Source of the DNA: Lachnospiraceae bacterium
Lineage (GTDB): Bacteria > Bacillota > Clostridia > Lachnospirales > Lachnospiraceae
Length of the DNA stretch: 64,000 bases
NCBI GenBank assembly: GCA_900767585.1
Contig: CAAFZP010000097.1
Location: 30,003-94,002 of the forward strand
Direction: 5' to 3'
Part shown: positions 18,730-27,411 of the stretch, one piece after another
Layout of the letters: each line of letters opens with the position of its first letter
Position numbering within the stretch: position 1 is the stretch's first letter
Notes under the pieces: generated by a model
Databases searched by the model: none
What the model was told of the DNA's origin: nothing
Seen by the model: only the letters and a program-made list of their open reading frames with translations
Position numbers and translations under genes: made by a program

Positions 18730-19507
18730 TACCTTCACCTCCTGTAACATCTGCGGAAGGTGCATTCATCTGCGGCACCGCTGTTTCATCCTGTACAGGA
18801 CGTTCCGGTGCTATTTTGTCTTCCGTTCGTTTTTCACTGTCATCTTCAAATAACTCACCATCTATGATTTTTACAACTCGTTCTGCATAAGATGCAATCT
18901 CGTCTGAATGCGTGATCATAATGATTGTAACACCCTGTTTGTGCAGCGTATCAAATAACTCCATCACCTGTAAGCCGGATTTGGAATCAAGTGCACCGGT
19001 CGGCTCATCTGCAAGCAGGATTTTCGGGTCAGCTGCCATCGCACGTGCAATCGCCACACGTTGTTTTTGTCCACCGGAAAGCTGGGTCGGTTTAAAGCTG
19101 ACACGATCTGACAGATCCACCATCTCTAACATCTCTGCCGCCTTCTGTCTTCTCTTTTTCAAAGGCATCTTCGCATATTGCAAAGGAAGCGCGACATTAT
19201 CAAGTGCACTCTGTCTTGGAAGCAGATTAAAATTCTGGAATACAAATCCAATCTTCTGGTTACGTACTTCCGACAGTTCTTTATCCTTGCATTTTTCAAT
19301 CTCCACACCATCTAACAGATAGGTTCCGGATGTCGGTTTGTCGATACACCCGATAATATTCATCAATGTCGATTTTCCAGATCCGGACGGTCCCATAATT
19401 GCAACATATTCCCCCTCTTCCACAGAGAGGTTAATATCTTTCAATACCGGAACTTCCATGGTGCCCTGGATGTAATTTTTATAAATATTTTTTAATTCCA
19501 GTAACAC
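18722..19507 (-). CDS. MacB/LolD-type ABC ATPase
   Basis: A 261-residue ATPase: Walker [11 protein letters not shown]-loop in [11 protein letters not shown], signature LSGGQKQR, Walker [12 protein letters not shown], switch His in MITHSDE. The fold ends near residue 225; the remaining 35 residues are a charged extension. The start is a GTG whose G is shared with the adaptor's TAG stop (TAGTG), with AGGTGG upstream, so translation is probably coupled. It powers the permease coded two genes on. Confidence 0.94.
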   Translation of the reverse strand: MLLELKNIYKNYIQGTMEVPVLKDINLSVEEGEYVAIMGPSGSGKSTLMNIIGCIDKPTSGTYLLDGVEIEKCKDKELSEVRNQKIGFVFQNFNLLPRQSALDNVALPLQYAKMPLKKRRQKAAEMLEMVDLSDRVSFKPTQLSGGQKQRVAIARAMAADPKILLADEPTGALDSKSGLQVMELFDTLHKQGVTIIMITHSDEIASYAERVVKIIDGELFEDDSEKRTEDKIAPERPVQDETAVPQMNAPSADVTGGEGNE

Positions 19508-20985
19508 TATTGCACCACCTCACCATCGTTGTTCATCTCGGATGGATCATTGATGATACCATCGCCGGATTCGCTATCCGTAGTTTCCGGTGCTACTTCT
19601 TCCACAGAGCCATCATTGTTTTCAAATGTCTGCTCATCCAAATTCATCCCATCATCACTGATAGAACCATCATCTACACTTCCATCATCCATGCTTCCGT
19701 CGTCATAAGATCCGTCGTTCATACTTCCGTTATCATAGGATCCGTCATCCATGCTTCCGTCGTCATTGGCTGTATCATCCGTTTGGATATCCTCATAGTT
19801 ATGTGTCACTTTCATACCCTCTTTTACACGTTCTTCCGGATATGCAATATAATCATCTTCTGTGAGACCGGAAAGAATCTGATAACGCATCATATTCTCA
19901 TCGTATTCGCCAAGTTCTACTTTCCGTTTTTCGATATATCCCTTTGCATTTTCAGCCCATACATAAGCACCTGTTTCATCCTGGACAATGTAATATTCAT
20001 CGAGCCATAAACCTTCCTTGACAGCACCCTGTCCGTAATCGGCTTCCACATAGACATGCTGTCCCAACATCAATCCATCTGTACTTTCTAATGTAATATA
20101 AAATGGATATTTGGTTGCTGTTGTTCCGGAAGATCCATAATAGTCATTGTTGCTTCCATTATCCGGGTGTTCAAGATCAATTTTGGAAATCGTTCCGGTC
20201 CATGTAGAATCATCCACTCTGGAACGTACAATCATGCTCTGTCCTTCCGACATGCTGCGCACGGTCAGCTCACTTGCGGACGCTTTGATACGGTAATCTC
20301 CCTTTGCCATAATCGTAATATATGCATTGTCCGTAGAATTATTGTTTGATCCGCTATCATCCGAAGACGTTGAAGAATCACTCGGATTGGTTGAATTATT
20401 TTCATTGATTGTCTTGATGATTCCATCCATCGGAGCAACTACTTTTGTATTCTCCATCGACTGTTTCTGACGATCAATCTCCAACTGTTTTGCACTTGCA
20501 TCGTAGTTTGCCTGGTTTACCTGTGCCTGAAGATTCTGGATCTGGGCACTGTAGCTTAACTGCTCTTCTGCCGGCGCTGTTGCCTTCTCGTTGGAGAGGG
20601 ATGTTATCTGCTGGTTTAAAGTTGCGATATTATTGTTGATACTTGTAAGCTCTAACTCGAGCTGTCTTAACTGCAGTTCCATGGATTCTGTATCATATTC
20701 AAATAACACATCACCCGCTTTTACTTCATCCTCAACTTTTACATACAGTTCTTTCACTTTCTTATCGCTGTCCCGGTTGACACCTTTTACTTCCTGCGAC
20801 TCAACCGTTCCCATATAACGGCTCTCTGTCAGATCGTATCCGCCATTTAAATCCGAAACTTTGGTTGCATATACAAGCTCCTCTGATTGGCTCCCCCGAT
20901 GACGCATATAATAATATATGGCGCCCGCACATCCGGCTACTACCAGTAATACAACAATTAAGATAATGATTGTCTTCTTTTTCAT
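19507..20985 (-). CDS. Membrane-fusion adaptor with Asp/Ser-rich repeat tail
   Basis: A 492-residue HlyD/MacA-like adaptor: membrane anchor (1-26), lipoyl-like segment (VKVEDEVKAGDVLFEYDTES), coiled coil of about 90 residues (LELTSINNNIATLNQQITSL...), second lipoyl half (VVAPMDGIIKTINENN), a Ser/Asn-rich insert, beta domains, then a low-complexity C-terminal tail (about 400-492) made of DDGS-type repeats. AGAGG precedes the ATG. It is the first of two adaptors flanking one ATPase gene. The acidic tail could face the wall or bind cations, but that is a guess. Confidence 0.9.
   Translation of the reverse strand: MKKKTIIILIVVLLVVAGCAGAIYYYMRHRGSQSEELVYATKVSDLNGGYDLTESRYMGTVESQEVKGVNRDSDKKVKELYVKVEDEVKAGDVLFEYDTESMELQLRQLELELTSINNNIATLNQQITSLSNEKATAPAEEQLSYSAQIQNLQAQVNQANYDASAKQLEIDRQKQSMENTKVVAPMDGIIKTINENNSTNPSDSSTSSDDSGSNNNSTDNAYITIMAKGDYRIKASASELTVRSMSEGQSMIVRSRVDDSTWTGTISKIDLEHPDNGSNNDYYGSSGTTATKYPFYITLESTDGLMLGQHVYVEADYGQGAVKEGLWLDEYYIVQDETGAYVWAENAKGYIEKRKVELGEYDENMMRYQILSGLTEDDYIAYPEERVKEGMKVTHNYEDIQTDDTANDDGSMDDGSYDNGSMNDGSYDDGSMDDGSVDDGSISDDGMNLDEQTFENNDGSVEEVAPETTDSESGDGIINDPSEMNNDGEVVQ
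19660..19772. repeat. In-frame tandem repeat coding DDGS units
   Basis: Repeats of 15-18 bases (units resembling TCATCCATGCTTCCGTCG) within the adaptor gene, coding DDGSMDDGSYDNGSM-type sequence. The unit number may vary between strains through slippage. Confidence 0.75.
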
Positions 20986-20997
20986 TTCACTTTCCTC

Positions 20998-22323
20998 TTA
21001 TTTTTCTTTTTTTATAGTGTGAAACCAGTCCTGTATGTGCTTTTCATATCCGAGATTCCCTGGTTCATAAAATGTTCTCCCGACAAGCGGATCCGGCAGA
21101 TATTGCTGCTTTACATAATGATTTTCATAATCATGTGCATATTTGTAACCTGTATTACCAAGTTTTTCTGCTCCGGCATAATGCGCATCCCGAAGATGCA
21201 CCGGAACCTGGCAGTTTCCGACTGTCTTTACCGCATCCATCGCTGCAAAAATAGCATTTACAACCGAATTGCTCTTTGGCGCACACGCAACATAGGTTGC
21301 TGCCTGCGTCAGAATAATCTGTGCTTCCGGCATTCCTACCCGTTCCACTGCCTGGGCACAGGCTGTGGCAACCTGGATTGCCTGCGGATCCGCATTTCCA
21401 ACGTCTTCGCTTGCACAGATCATAATTCTCCTGGCTATAAATGTCACGCTCTCCCCGCCATATAACATCTTCGCCAGATAATAAACAGCGGCATCCGGAT
21501 CGGATCCCCGCATGCTTTTTATAAATGCAGAGATAATATCATAATGATTATCCCCGTCTTTATCATATCGTATGGAACGTCTCTGTATGCACTCTTCCGC
21601 AACCGGAAGGTCGATCACGATTTTTCCGGTTTCCGGATTTCTGTCTGTGGAAAGGATACCCAGTTCCACTGCATTCAATGCATGGCGCGCATCTCCTTCT
21701 GATACATCCGCCAGGAAATCAACCGCTTCCTCTGTAATCTCAGCATCATAGCTTCCCATACCCTTTTCGGTATCGGTCACTGCACGACGGATCAACGTCT
21801 TGATGTTCTCCTTCGACAACGGTTTTAACTGAAAAATAGAAGAGCGCGATATCAACGCAGAATTCACTTCAAAATAAGGGTTCTCCGTTGTCGCGCCTAT
21901 CAGTATTACCGTTCCATCCTCTACAAACGGGAGAAGATAATCCTGCTGCGCCTTGTTAAATCTGTGGATCTCATCTACAAAAAGAATTGTCTTTCTGCCG
22001 TACATCCCGAGATTATCCTTTGCTTCCTTTACAACCGCCTCAATATCCTTTTTTCCGGCTGTTGTCGCATTCAGCTCTTTAAATGCTGCGCTTGTCGTAT
22101 TCGCGATTACCATCGCAAGCGTCGTCTTCCCCGTACCTGGTGGACCATATAGGATAATGGAGCTTAGTTTATCTGCCTGTATCGCACGATACAGCAGTTT
22201 GTTTTTTCCTAAGATATGTTCCTGTCCTACGATCTCATCCAATGAAGTTGGTCGAAGCCGCTTCGCAAGTGGCGACTCGCCCTTCTTCATATTTGTCTCT
22301 CTCATATAATCAAATAAATCCAT
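20998..22323 (-). CDS. rarA: Replication-associated recombination protein A
   Basis: A 441-residue AAA+ ATPase of the RarA/MgsA/WRNIP1 family, which acts at stalled replication forks. Walker A is GPPGTGKTT, Walker B is TILFVDEIHRFNK, sensor 1 is ILIGATTENP. The C-terminal tetramerisation region includes KSMRGSDPDAAVYYLAKML and VPVHLRDAHYAGA. Start at MDLFDYMRE is family-typical. It sits 12 bases before the adaptor gene and 10 bases after the receiver gene, an unexpected place for a fork protein. Confidence 0.96.
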   Translation of the reverse strand: MDLFDYMRETNMKKGESPLAKRLRPTSLDEIVGQEHILGKNKLLYRAIQADKLSSIILYGPPGTGKTTLAMVIANTTSAAFKELNATTAGKKDIEAVVKEAKDNLGMYGRKTILFVDEIHRFNKAQQDYLLPFVEDGTVILIGATTENPYFEVNSALISRSSIFQLKPLSKENIKTLIRRAVTDTEKGMGSYDAEITEEAVDFLADVSEGDARHALNAVELGILSTDRNPETGKIVIDLPVAEECIQRRSIRYDKDGDNHYDIISAFIKSMRGSDPDAAVYYLAKMLYGGESVTFIARRIMICASEDVGNADPQAIQVATACAQAVERVGMPEAQIILTQAATYVACAPKSNSVVNAIFAAMDAVKTVGNCQVPVHLRDAHYAGAEKLGNTGYKYAHDYENHYVKQQYLPDPLVGRTFYEPGNLGYEKHIQDWFHTIKKEK

Positions 22324-22333
22324 GAATCTTTAC

Positions 22334-22723
22334 CTAGATGATCTCAAGCTTGCGGATCAAGCTGTCAAACTTCATGATGTCAATCGGTTTGCACATATAT
22401 TCCTCATAATCATCACTCGCATAGCTTGCATCAAATCCTTCATCCAATGCACTGATCATTATTACCTTGCAGCGCTTATCCCGTGGTGTGCCAAGCTTCC
22501 GCTCTGCATCCCGGATAGAAGCAAGCGCTTTGTATCCATCAATCTTCGGCATCATGATATCCATACAGATCAAATCAAAACGTTCATTCGTGCTGACTGC
22601 ATTTACAAACGCATCCACTGCTGCAATACCATCTCTTGCCAAAACAACCTCACCATACTTAGAAAGTAGCTTCTGCATAAACTTTCCACTCGCTAAATCG
22701 TCCTCTGCTACTAATACTTTCAT
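22334..22723 (-). CDS. Stand-alone response-regulator receiver protein
   Basis: A 129-residue CheY-like receiver with no output domain. Acidic pocket D8/D9, phosphoacceptor Asp55 in LICMDIMMPKIDGY, switch Ser in MISAL, and conserved Lys in CKPI are all present, so it should be phosphorylated. No histidine kinase is coded nearby. GGGAGG precedes the ATG. It lies between the TetR regulator and rarA. Confidence 0.92.
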   Translation of the reverse strand: MKVLVAEDDLASGKFMQKLLSKYGEVVLARDGIAAVDAFVNAVSTNERFDLICMDIMMPKIDGYKALASIRDAERKLGTPRDKRCKVIMISALDEGFDASYASDDYEEYMCKPIDIMKFDSLIRKLEII

Positions 22724-22751
22724 AACTGCCTCCCAATCCTTCTCTATGCGC

Positions 22752-23345
22752 TTATTTTTTTATCTGAAGTAAATCCATCCATTTATGAATATTATCCATA
22801 TATTCTTCCTTAAAGGACTTCTTGTGATAGGAAATTCTGCGCTCTAGAATATGGCTCATCGCCATACCTGTAACATTATTAGCCAAAACATCTGCCGAAA
22901 AGCTATCGACAATCTCGCCCGCATCCATCGCACCCTGGAACAGACCCGCCAAAAATGACAACCGCTCCGTAATGCACCATGCAATCCGTTCTCTCGTAGC
23001 TACAATATGCAAAAGTTCTTCATATTGAAGCATGATTGTCGAGATTGCATAATAATTATCATAATAGGTTGCATACGCTTCTAAATACTCCATCAGCTTC
23101 TCTACATAAGAAATGTCCTTGCTCTGTACAGTCTGGCGAATACCCTTGTCAAATTTTGAATATGTCTCAACAATCTCCAACAATACTTCATCCATACTCC
23201 CGAAGTATTTGTATATCAATCCATCTGACATATTCTCCTTTTGCGCAAGATTTTTTGTTGTAAGAGCTGATAACCCGGATTCGCTGATTAGTTCGATTGC
23301 AGACGATATAATTCTGTCTTTTCTTGAAACAAAGCTATCCCCCAA
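22752..23345 (-). CDS. TetR/AcrR family regulator
   Basis: A 197-residue TetR-family repressor: N-terminal helix-turn-helix (RIISSAIELISESGLSALTTKNLAQKENMS, then DGLIYKYFGSMDEVL) and a variable ligand-binding helical domain. I place the start at the TTG at 23345, which has GGAGAGG 7 bases upstream. The in-frame ATG at 23375 sits at the predicted transcription start and has no ribosome site. It heads a unit of receiver, rarA and the two-adaptor exporter, so it may control export genes in response to a ligand and probably its own promoter. Confidence 0.9.
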   Translation of the reverse strand: MGDSFVSRKDRIISSAIELISESGLSALTTKNLAQKENMSDGLIYKYFGSMDEVLLEIVETYSKFDKGIRQTVQSKDISYVEKLMEYLEAYATYYDNYYAISTIMLQYEELLHIVATRERIAWCITERLSFLAGLFQGAMDAGEIVDSFSADVLANNVTGMAMSHILERRISYHKKSFKEEYMDNIHKWMDLLQIKK

Positions 23346-23381
23346 TATTTTTCCTCTCCGTCCCTGATTTAACATAGATAC

Positions 23382-23410
23382 ATTCTATGCCATTTGCATG
23401 TTTTTGTCAA
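23382..23410 (-). promoter_or_regulatory. Sigma-A promoter of TetR/exporter unit
   Basis: Minus strand TTGACA, 17-base spacer, TAGAAT: close to consensus. Predicted transcription start is near 23375. Nothing similar was seen before the later genes, so it may drive the whole unit down to 15872. Confidence 0.8.
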
Positions 23411-23451
23411 TAAAATACAAAAATAGGAGCCATCCGATTCCGATAGCTCCT
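23411..23451 (-). terminator. Intrinsic terminator after cspA
   Basis: Hairpin AGGAGC-C-ATC / GAT-A-GCTCCT (23425-23451) followed on the minus strand by TATTTTTGTATTTT. It separates cspA from the TetR unit. The stem resembles the prfA terminator at 42355. Confidence 0.75.
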
Positions 23452-23558
23452 ACCTTGTTTCACTCAACAAATATAACAAATCCCAATTCAATAATTCAGT
23501 ATAACAATGCATGCAGAATCTATAAAATATAGGTACGCTGTTACTTGATTAAGCTAAA

Positions 23559-23762
23559 CTACTTGATAACAGTTACATTTGTAGCCTGTGGTCCCTTTTC
23601 ACCATCAACGACATCAAACTCAACCTGCTGGTTCTCTTCAAGATTCTTGTAGCCTTCCATGTTCAGTCCTGAGTAATGTACGAATACATCCTTGCCGTTC
23701 TCATCTGTGATGAAACCAAAACCCTTCTGGCTGTTGAACCACTTTACTGTACCTTTTGTCAT
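23559..23762 (-). CDS. Cold-shock protein (CspA family)
   Basis: A 67-residue single-strand nucleic-acid-binding protein. Both RNP motifs are intact: KGFGFI and DVFVHYS. The start at 23762 is fixed by GGAGG 7 bases upstream; the longer frame to 23843 runs through the promoter. The leader is about 40 bases, with a small CGCAT/ATGCG stem before the ribosome site. Confidence 0.97.
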   Translation of the reverse strand: MTKGTVKWFNSQKGFGFITDENGKDVFVHYSGLNMEGYKNLEENQQVEFDVVDGEKGPQATNVTVIK

Positions 23763-23810
23763 GACAAATCCTCCAATTTTTAAAATCGCATCTTCTGAAA
23801 ATGCGCTTAT

Positions 23811-23839
23811 ACCATAGCACAGTCTTACGCATTCGTCAA
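23811..23839 (-). promoter_or_regulatory. cspA promoter
   Basis: Minus strand TTGACG, 17-base spacer, TATGGT with TGC just upstream (extended -10). Confidence 0.72.
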
Positions 23840-23843
23840 GCAT

Positions 23844-24740
23844 TTATGATACAATATTTCCCAATTCTTTGTCATAAAAATAGACTGCATCTGACAGATA
23901 GTCCATATCCGAAACAACAAACTCATTGACTTCCTGCAATGTATTTTCCAGCATCTCCCGTTCTGTCTGTGTCTCTGTAAAGCACAGCAGCACTTCATTT
24001 ACGCTCGACGGAATGATATACATGCTTTTCCCTGTCTGTTCCGCAATCGCCGCAATGACATCCTTGTATATCATCATCGTTGCCCCATAAATAAACTGCT
24101 GGTTGGACAGAATATAAATCTCTGGTTCTTCCGGATATTGAATATTTTGCGGATACCGCTCCTGCAAAAATTCATCCAGTCTTCTCACAAATGGCGGAAA
24201 CAACCGAATTGTGTTGTCTTTTGCCGCACAATATAATTCTTCTACCGAGAGTTTGCTTCTTTTCAGAGCATCAAAATCAAGCAGCGCCGACGCAATCCCT
24301 TCTTCGTCCATCTTCACCAGATAACGGAACGTAATTGCCATATCATGAAACGGAATGTATGGACAGTTTTCCAGCATTCCACTGTTTTTTTCATAATTGA
24401 TCAACCGAAGAAAAACATTTTTCTCCACCTGTTCCATGTTGATTTCCATCTCGCCCTGTGCCTCGATCCGCACACAGATCCGATTGTATTCCTGTGCAAT
24501 CAGGCAAAGAATCTCCTCGAACGTTTTTATGTCTTTCTTCATAGCATTATAATACTGTTCCAGATAGATGGTTGGCGAAACAGACTCCCCCTGTTTCGTT
24601 ATCACAAGGCCTGTATGTTCAATTCCGTTGTTGTGCCGCACATGTTCGATTCTGATTGTTTCTATTTCATACTGCAGAAGATATTCTGCGATCCTGTCTC
24701 GCACAGTCTCGCAAAACATAGTAAAATCCATACGCTCCAT
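23844..24740 (-). CDS. DUF5688 family protein
   Basis: A 298-residue cytoplasmic protein of the DUF5688 family common in Lachnospiraceae and of unknown role. Typical features are an N-terminal part with VRHNNGIEHTGLVITKQGESVSPTIYLEQYYNAM, a middle FHDMAITFRYLV, and a C-terminal part with ATMMIYKDVIAAIAEQTGKSMYIIPSSVNEVLL. No catalytic motif is visible. AAAGGAG precedes the ATG by 8 bases. It has its own promoter and an inverted repeat in the leader. Confidence 0.85.
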   Translation of the reverse strand: MERMDFTMFCETVRDRIAEYLLQYEIETIRIEHVRHNNGIEHTGLVITKQGESVSPTIYLEQYYNAMKKDIKTFEEILCLIAQEYNRICVRIEAQGEMEINMEQVEKNVFLRLINYEKNSGMLENCPYIPFHDMAITFRYLVKMDEEGIASALLDFDALKRSKLSVEELYCAAKDNTIRLFPPFVRRLDEFLQERYPQNIQYPEEPEIYILSNQQFIYGATMMIYKDVIAAIAEQTGKSMYIIPSSVNEVLLCFTETQTEREMLENTLQEVNEFVVSDMDYLSDAVYFYDKELGNIVS

Positions 24741-24784
24741 ACTTAAAACTCCTTTTCATCATTTTAAATAATCGCGTAGGAAAG

Positions 24785-24805
24785 TTCAGACAGATTTTGT
24801 CTGAA
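24785..24805. promoter_or_regulatory. Inverted repeat in DUF5688 leader
   Basis: Perfect 8-base arms TTCAGACA / TGTCTGAA with a 5-base loop, downstream of the promoter and before the ribosome site. No T-run follows on either strand, so it is more likely an operator or leader hairpin than a terminator. Confidence 0.5.
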
Positions 24806-24818
24806 TGATGACTTCTCC

Positions 24819-24847
24819 ATTATATTTGTTTTTTTCTATTTTCACAA
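24819..24847 (-). promoter_or_regulatory. Promoter of DUF5688 gene
   Basis: Minus strand TTGTGA, 17-base spacer, TATAAT, placed just after the hisC stop. Confidence 0.75.
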
Positions 24848-24851
24848 GTAC

Positions 24852-25898
24852 TTACATCAAAGTTTTTAGAAATGCAACAAATTGTAGCATTTCTTCATCG
24901 GTTCCGATGCTGATACGCAGATAGTTGTCAATCCGCGGTTTGGCAAAATACCGCACGAATATCTTATTTTCTCTTGCTTTCTCAAATATTTCTTTGGCCG
25001 GAACCGACTTGTGCGTTGCAAACACAAAGTTCGCACTTGACGGAAGCACTGTAAATCCAAGTGCCTCGATTTCCTTTACAAACCAGGTTCTCGTATCGAT
25101 AACCTTCTTGACCATCTCCTTGAAATAGTCATCCGCTTTGATCGAGCAGGTTCCAAGCTCAATGCTTGTCAGATCCATCGTATAAGAATTATAGGAATAT
25201 TTGACATCGTTTAAGTAACCGATCAGCTTCTCGTTTCCGATTGCATATCCGATACGGAGTCCTGCCATCGAACGGGATTTCGAGAATGTCCGTACAACGA
25301 GCAGGTTGTCAAACTCGTCAAGAAGCGGCAACGCTGTCTGTCCGCCGAAGTCGACATACGCCTCATCCACGATCACAATTACATCCTGGTTATGGCTGAC
25401 GATGTCCCGTACAAAGTCGACTGGTTCCGCGATTCCGGTCGGTGCATTCGGATTCGGGAATACAACGCCACCATTTTCGCCGTAATAGTCAGATGCCTGA
25501 ATGCGGAAATTCTCATCGAGCGGTTTTCTCTCATACGGAATCCGGAGCATATCTGCCCAGACATCATAGAACGAATATGTAATATCCGGGAAGAAGATTG
25601 GCTTTCCCGAATTGAAAAACGTCATAAATGACATCGCAAGCACATCGTCACTTCCGACACCGACAAACACCTGCTTTTTATCCACACCGTGATACTGTGC
25701 AATCGCCTCAACTAATTTCGTTGCTGCCGGATCCGGATACAGACGCAGATTCGCTAATTCCACCTGCTTATCCAGCACTTCCGGTGCCGGCGGGTATGGA
25801 TTTTCATTTGTATTCAGCTTGATAATGTCCTGTTCCTTCGGCTGTTCGCCCGGTACATACGGCACAACCTTTCGTATATTTGCTTCCCAGTTTCCCAT
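24852..25898 (-). CDS. hisC: Histidinol-phosphate aminotransferase
   Basis: A 348-residue fold-type I PLP enzyme for the seventh step of histidine synthesis. Evidence: N-terminal KLNTNENPYPP, VGVGSDDVL, the substrate-site PNPNAPTG, VDEAYVDF, PLP lysine K207 in TFSKSRSMAGLRIGY, and a C-terminal RPRIDNYLRISIGT-like end (KPRIDNYLRISIGTDEE). GGAGG precedes the ATG. It lies 18 bases after pepD, away from other his genes. Confidence 0.93.
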   Translation of the reverse strand: MGNWEANIRKVVPYVPGEQPKEQDIIKLNTNENPYPPAPEVLDKQVELANLRLYPDPAATKLVEAIAQYHGVDKKQVFVGVGSDDVLAMSFMTFFNSGKPIFFPDITYSFYDVWADMLRIPYERKPLDENFRIQASDYYGENGGVVFPNPNAPTGIAEPVDFVRDIVSHNQDVIVIVDEAYVDFGGQTALPLLDEFDNLLVVRTFSKSRSMAGLRIGYAIGNEKLIGYLNDVKYSYNSYTMDLTSIELGTCSIKADDYFKEMVKKVIDTRTWFVKEIEALGFTVLPSSANFVFATHKSVPAKEIFEKARENKIFVRYFAKPRIDNYLRISIGTDEEMLQFVAFLKTLM

Positions 25899-25916
25899 AA
25901 GTCTCGTTCCTCCAAA

Positions 25917-27374
25917 CTATTTCAGTCTCTTCAAGATTTCAAGTGTATATTCCCACGTTCTCTGCACGCTGTCAACATGTAATTGCTCGTTCGGCGTGTG
26001 AATATCATACATCTGCGGTCCATACGATACGCAGTCCAAGTCTTTCATCTTATCCATGAAAAGTCCACATTCCACACCCGCATGGATCACATCGAGCTTC
26101 GGCTTCTCGCCATATAACTCCTCATAGACAGTCACCATCAGATCGCGCAGTTTCGAATCCTGCTTATACTCCCATGCCGGATATGCGCCGCTCTCGGTGT
26201 ACTGTCCACCCAGATGTTCACATAGCGTCCGGATCTGTAAAGCAAGCAGATTCTTCTCGCTTCCGACACTGCTCCGCACCGAAAAGCCCATCTGTACTTC
26301 GTCTTCCTTCATCGTGAGAATCCCAAGATTGAGCGAGGTCTGCACCAGCCCCGGCATCGCATCACTCATCTTCTGCACGCCATTTGGAAGCAGAAAAAGT
26401 GCGTCGATGATTGCATCCCCGCTCGCACGGTTCATCGCCTGTGCTACCGCTTCTGTGCATTCTGTCATCTTCAATGTCACGTCCAGATCACTCACCTCAT
26501 ATTCATGGCGGATCGTCTCCTGCAGCGTCTGCACTGCCTGCTTCACGGCATCCTTTGCTTCTGCCTCCACAGCAACCACCGCCTGTGCCGCACGCGGAAT
26601 CGCGTTGTCCTTCTTTCCACCGTCAATCGACAAGATCCGGATATCTGCCACTGTCCGTATTGCCTTAAGCGCTCTGCCAAGCGTCTTGTTTGCATTTGCA
26701 CGCTGCTTGATGATCTCCATGCCGGAATGTCCACCGAGCAGGCCATCCACAGTAAGCTGCATGCCAACCGGATGTTTCAGGTCGCAGGTCTCCCGGCAAA
26801 CCGGCATATGGCAGACCGCCGTCATTCCTCCGGCACAGCCGACCAGCAGTTGTCCCTCATCCTCCGAATCAAGATTCAGCATATAAGATGCCTGCAGATC
26901 CTCGGTTGTAATCCCTGCTGCGCCAAGCATACCGATTTCTTCATCCACAGTGATCACAACTTCCAGCGCCGGATGTGGTATATCTGCAGCATCCAGAATA
27001 GCAAGTGCAAATGCAACCGCGATTCCGTCGTCGCCGCCAAGGGTTGTCCGGTCGGCACGAATCACATTCCCATCAAGCACCAGATCCAATCCCTGCGTAT
27101 GGAAATCAATCTCCTTATCGTCCGTCTTCTCGCAGACCATATCCATATGTCCCTGCAGCATCACAACCGGTGCGCTTTCATAACCACATGACGCCGGCTT
27201 CTTGATGATGACATTTCCAAGTGTATCCTGTCTCACATAGAGTTTCCGTTCCTTTGCAAATGCAACCAGATAATCACTGATTGCCTGTGTGTCGGAAGAT
27301 CCATGCGGAATCCCACAGATCTCCTCAAAATAATGAAAGACTGCTTTCGGTTCTAACTGTGCAAGCACTGCCAT
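25917..27374 (-). CDS. pepD: Aminoacyl-histidine dipeptidase (M20C)
   Basis: A 485-residue metallopeptidase of the PepD/carnosinase type, hydrolysing Xaa-His and related dipeptides in the cytoplasm. Evidence: start ...LEPKAVFHYFEEICGIPHGS, first metal site VMLQGHMDMVCEK, DGIAVAFALAILD, catalytic pair in VVITVDEEIGMLGA, and HAGVECGLFMDK near the end. Start at 27374 has AAAGGAGG 8 bases upstream. Coupling to hisC, the next gene, ties both to histidine supply. Confidence 0.94.
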   Translation of the reverse strand: MAVLAQLEPKAVFHYFEEICGIPHGSSDTQAISDYLVAFAKERKLYVRQDTLGNVIIKKPASCGYESAPVVMLQGHMDMVCEKTDDKEIDFHTQGLDLVLDGNVIRADRTTLGGDDGIAVAFALAILDAADIPHPALEVVITVDEEIGMLGAAGITTEDLQASYMLNLDSEDEGQLLVGCAGGMTAVCHMPVCRETCDLKHPVGMQLTVDGLLGGHSGMEIIKQRANANKTLGRALKAIRTVADIRILSIDGGKKDNAIPRAAQAVVAVEAEAKDAVKQAVQTLQETIRHEYEVSDLDVTLKMTECTEAVAQAMNRASGDAIIDALFLLPNGVQKMSDAMPGLVQTSLNLGILTMKEDEVQMGFSVRSSVGSEKNLLALQIRTLCEHLGGQYTESGAYPAWEYKQDSKLRDLMVTVYEELYGEKPKLDVIHAGVECGLFMDKMKDLDCVSYGPQMYDIHTPNEQLHVDSVQRTWEYTLEILKRLK

Positions 27375-27411
27375 ATTGGCTGCCTCCTTTATTTTTGCAA
27401 TTACATGCAAA

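Noticed and set aside
26197..27191. Two 228-229-codon plus-strand open frames
   Set aside because: Both are antisense to pepD, whose motifs are intact; no start signals.
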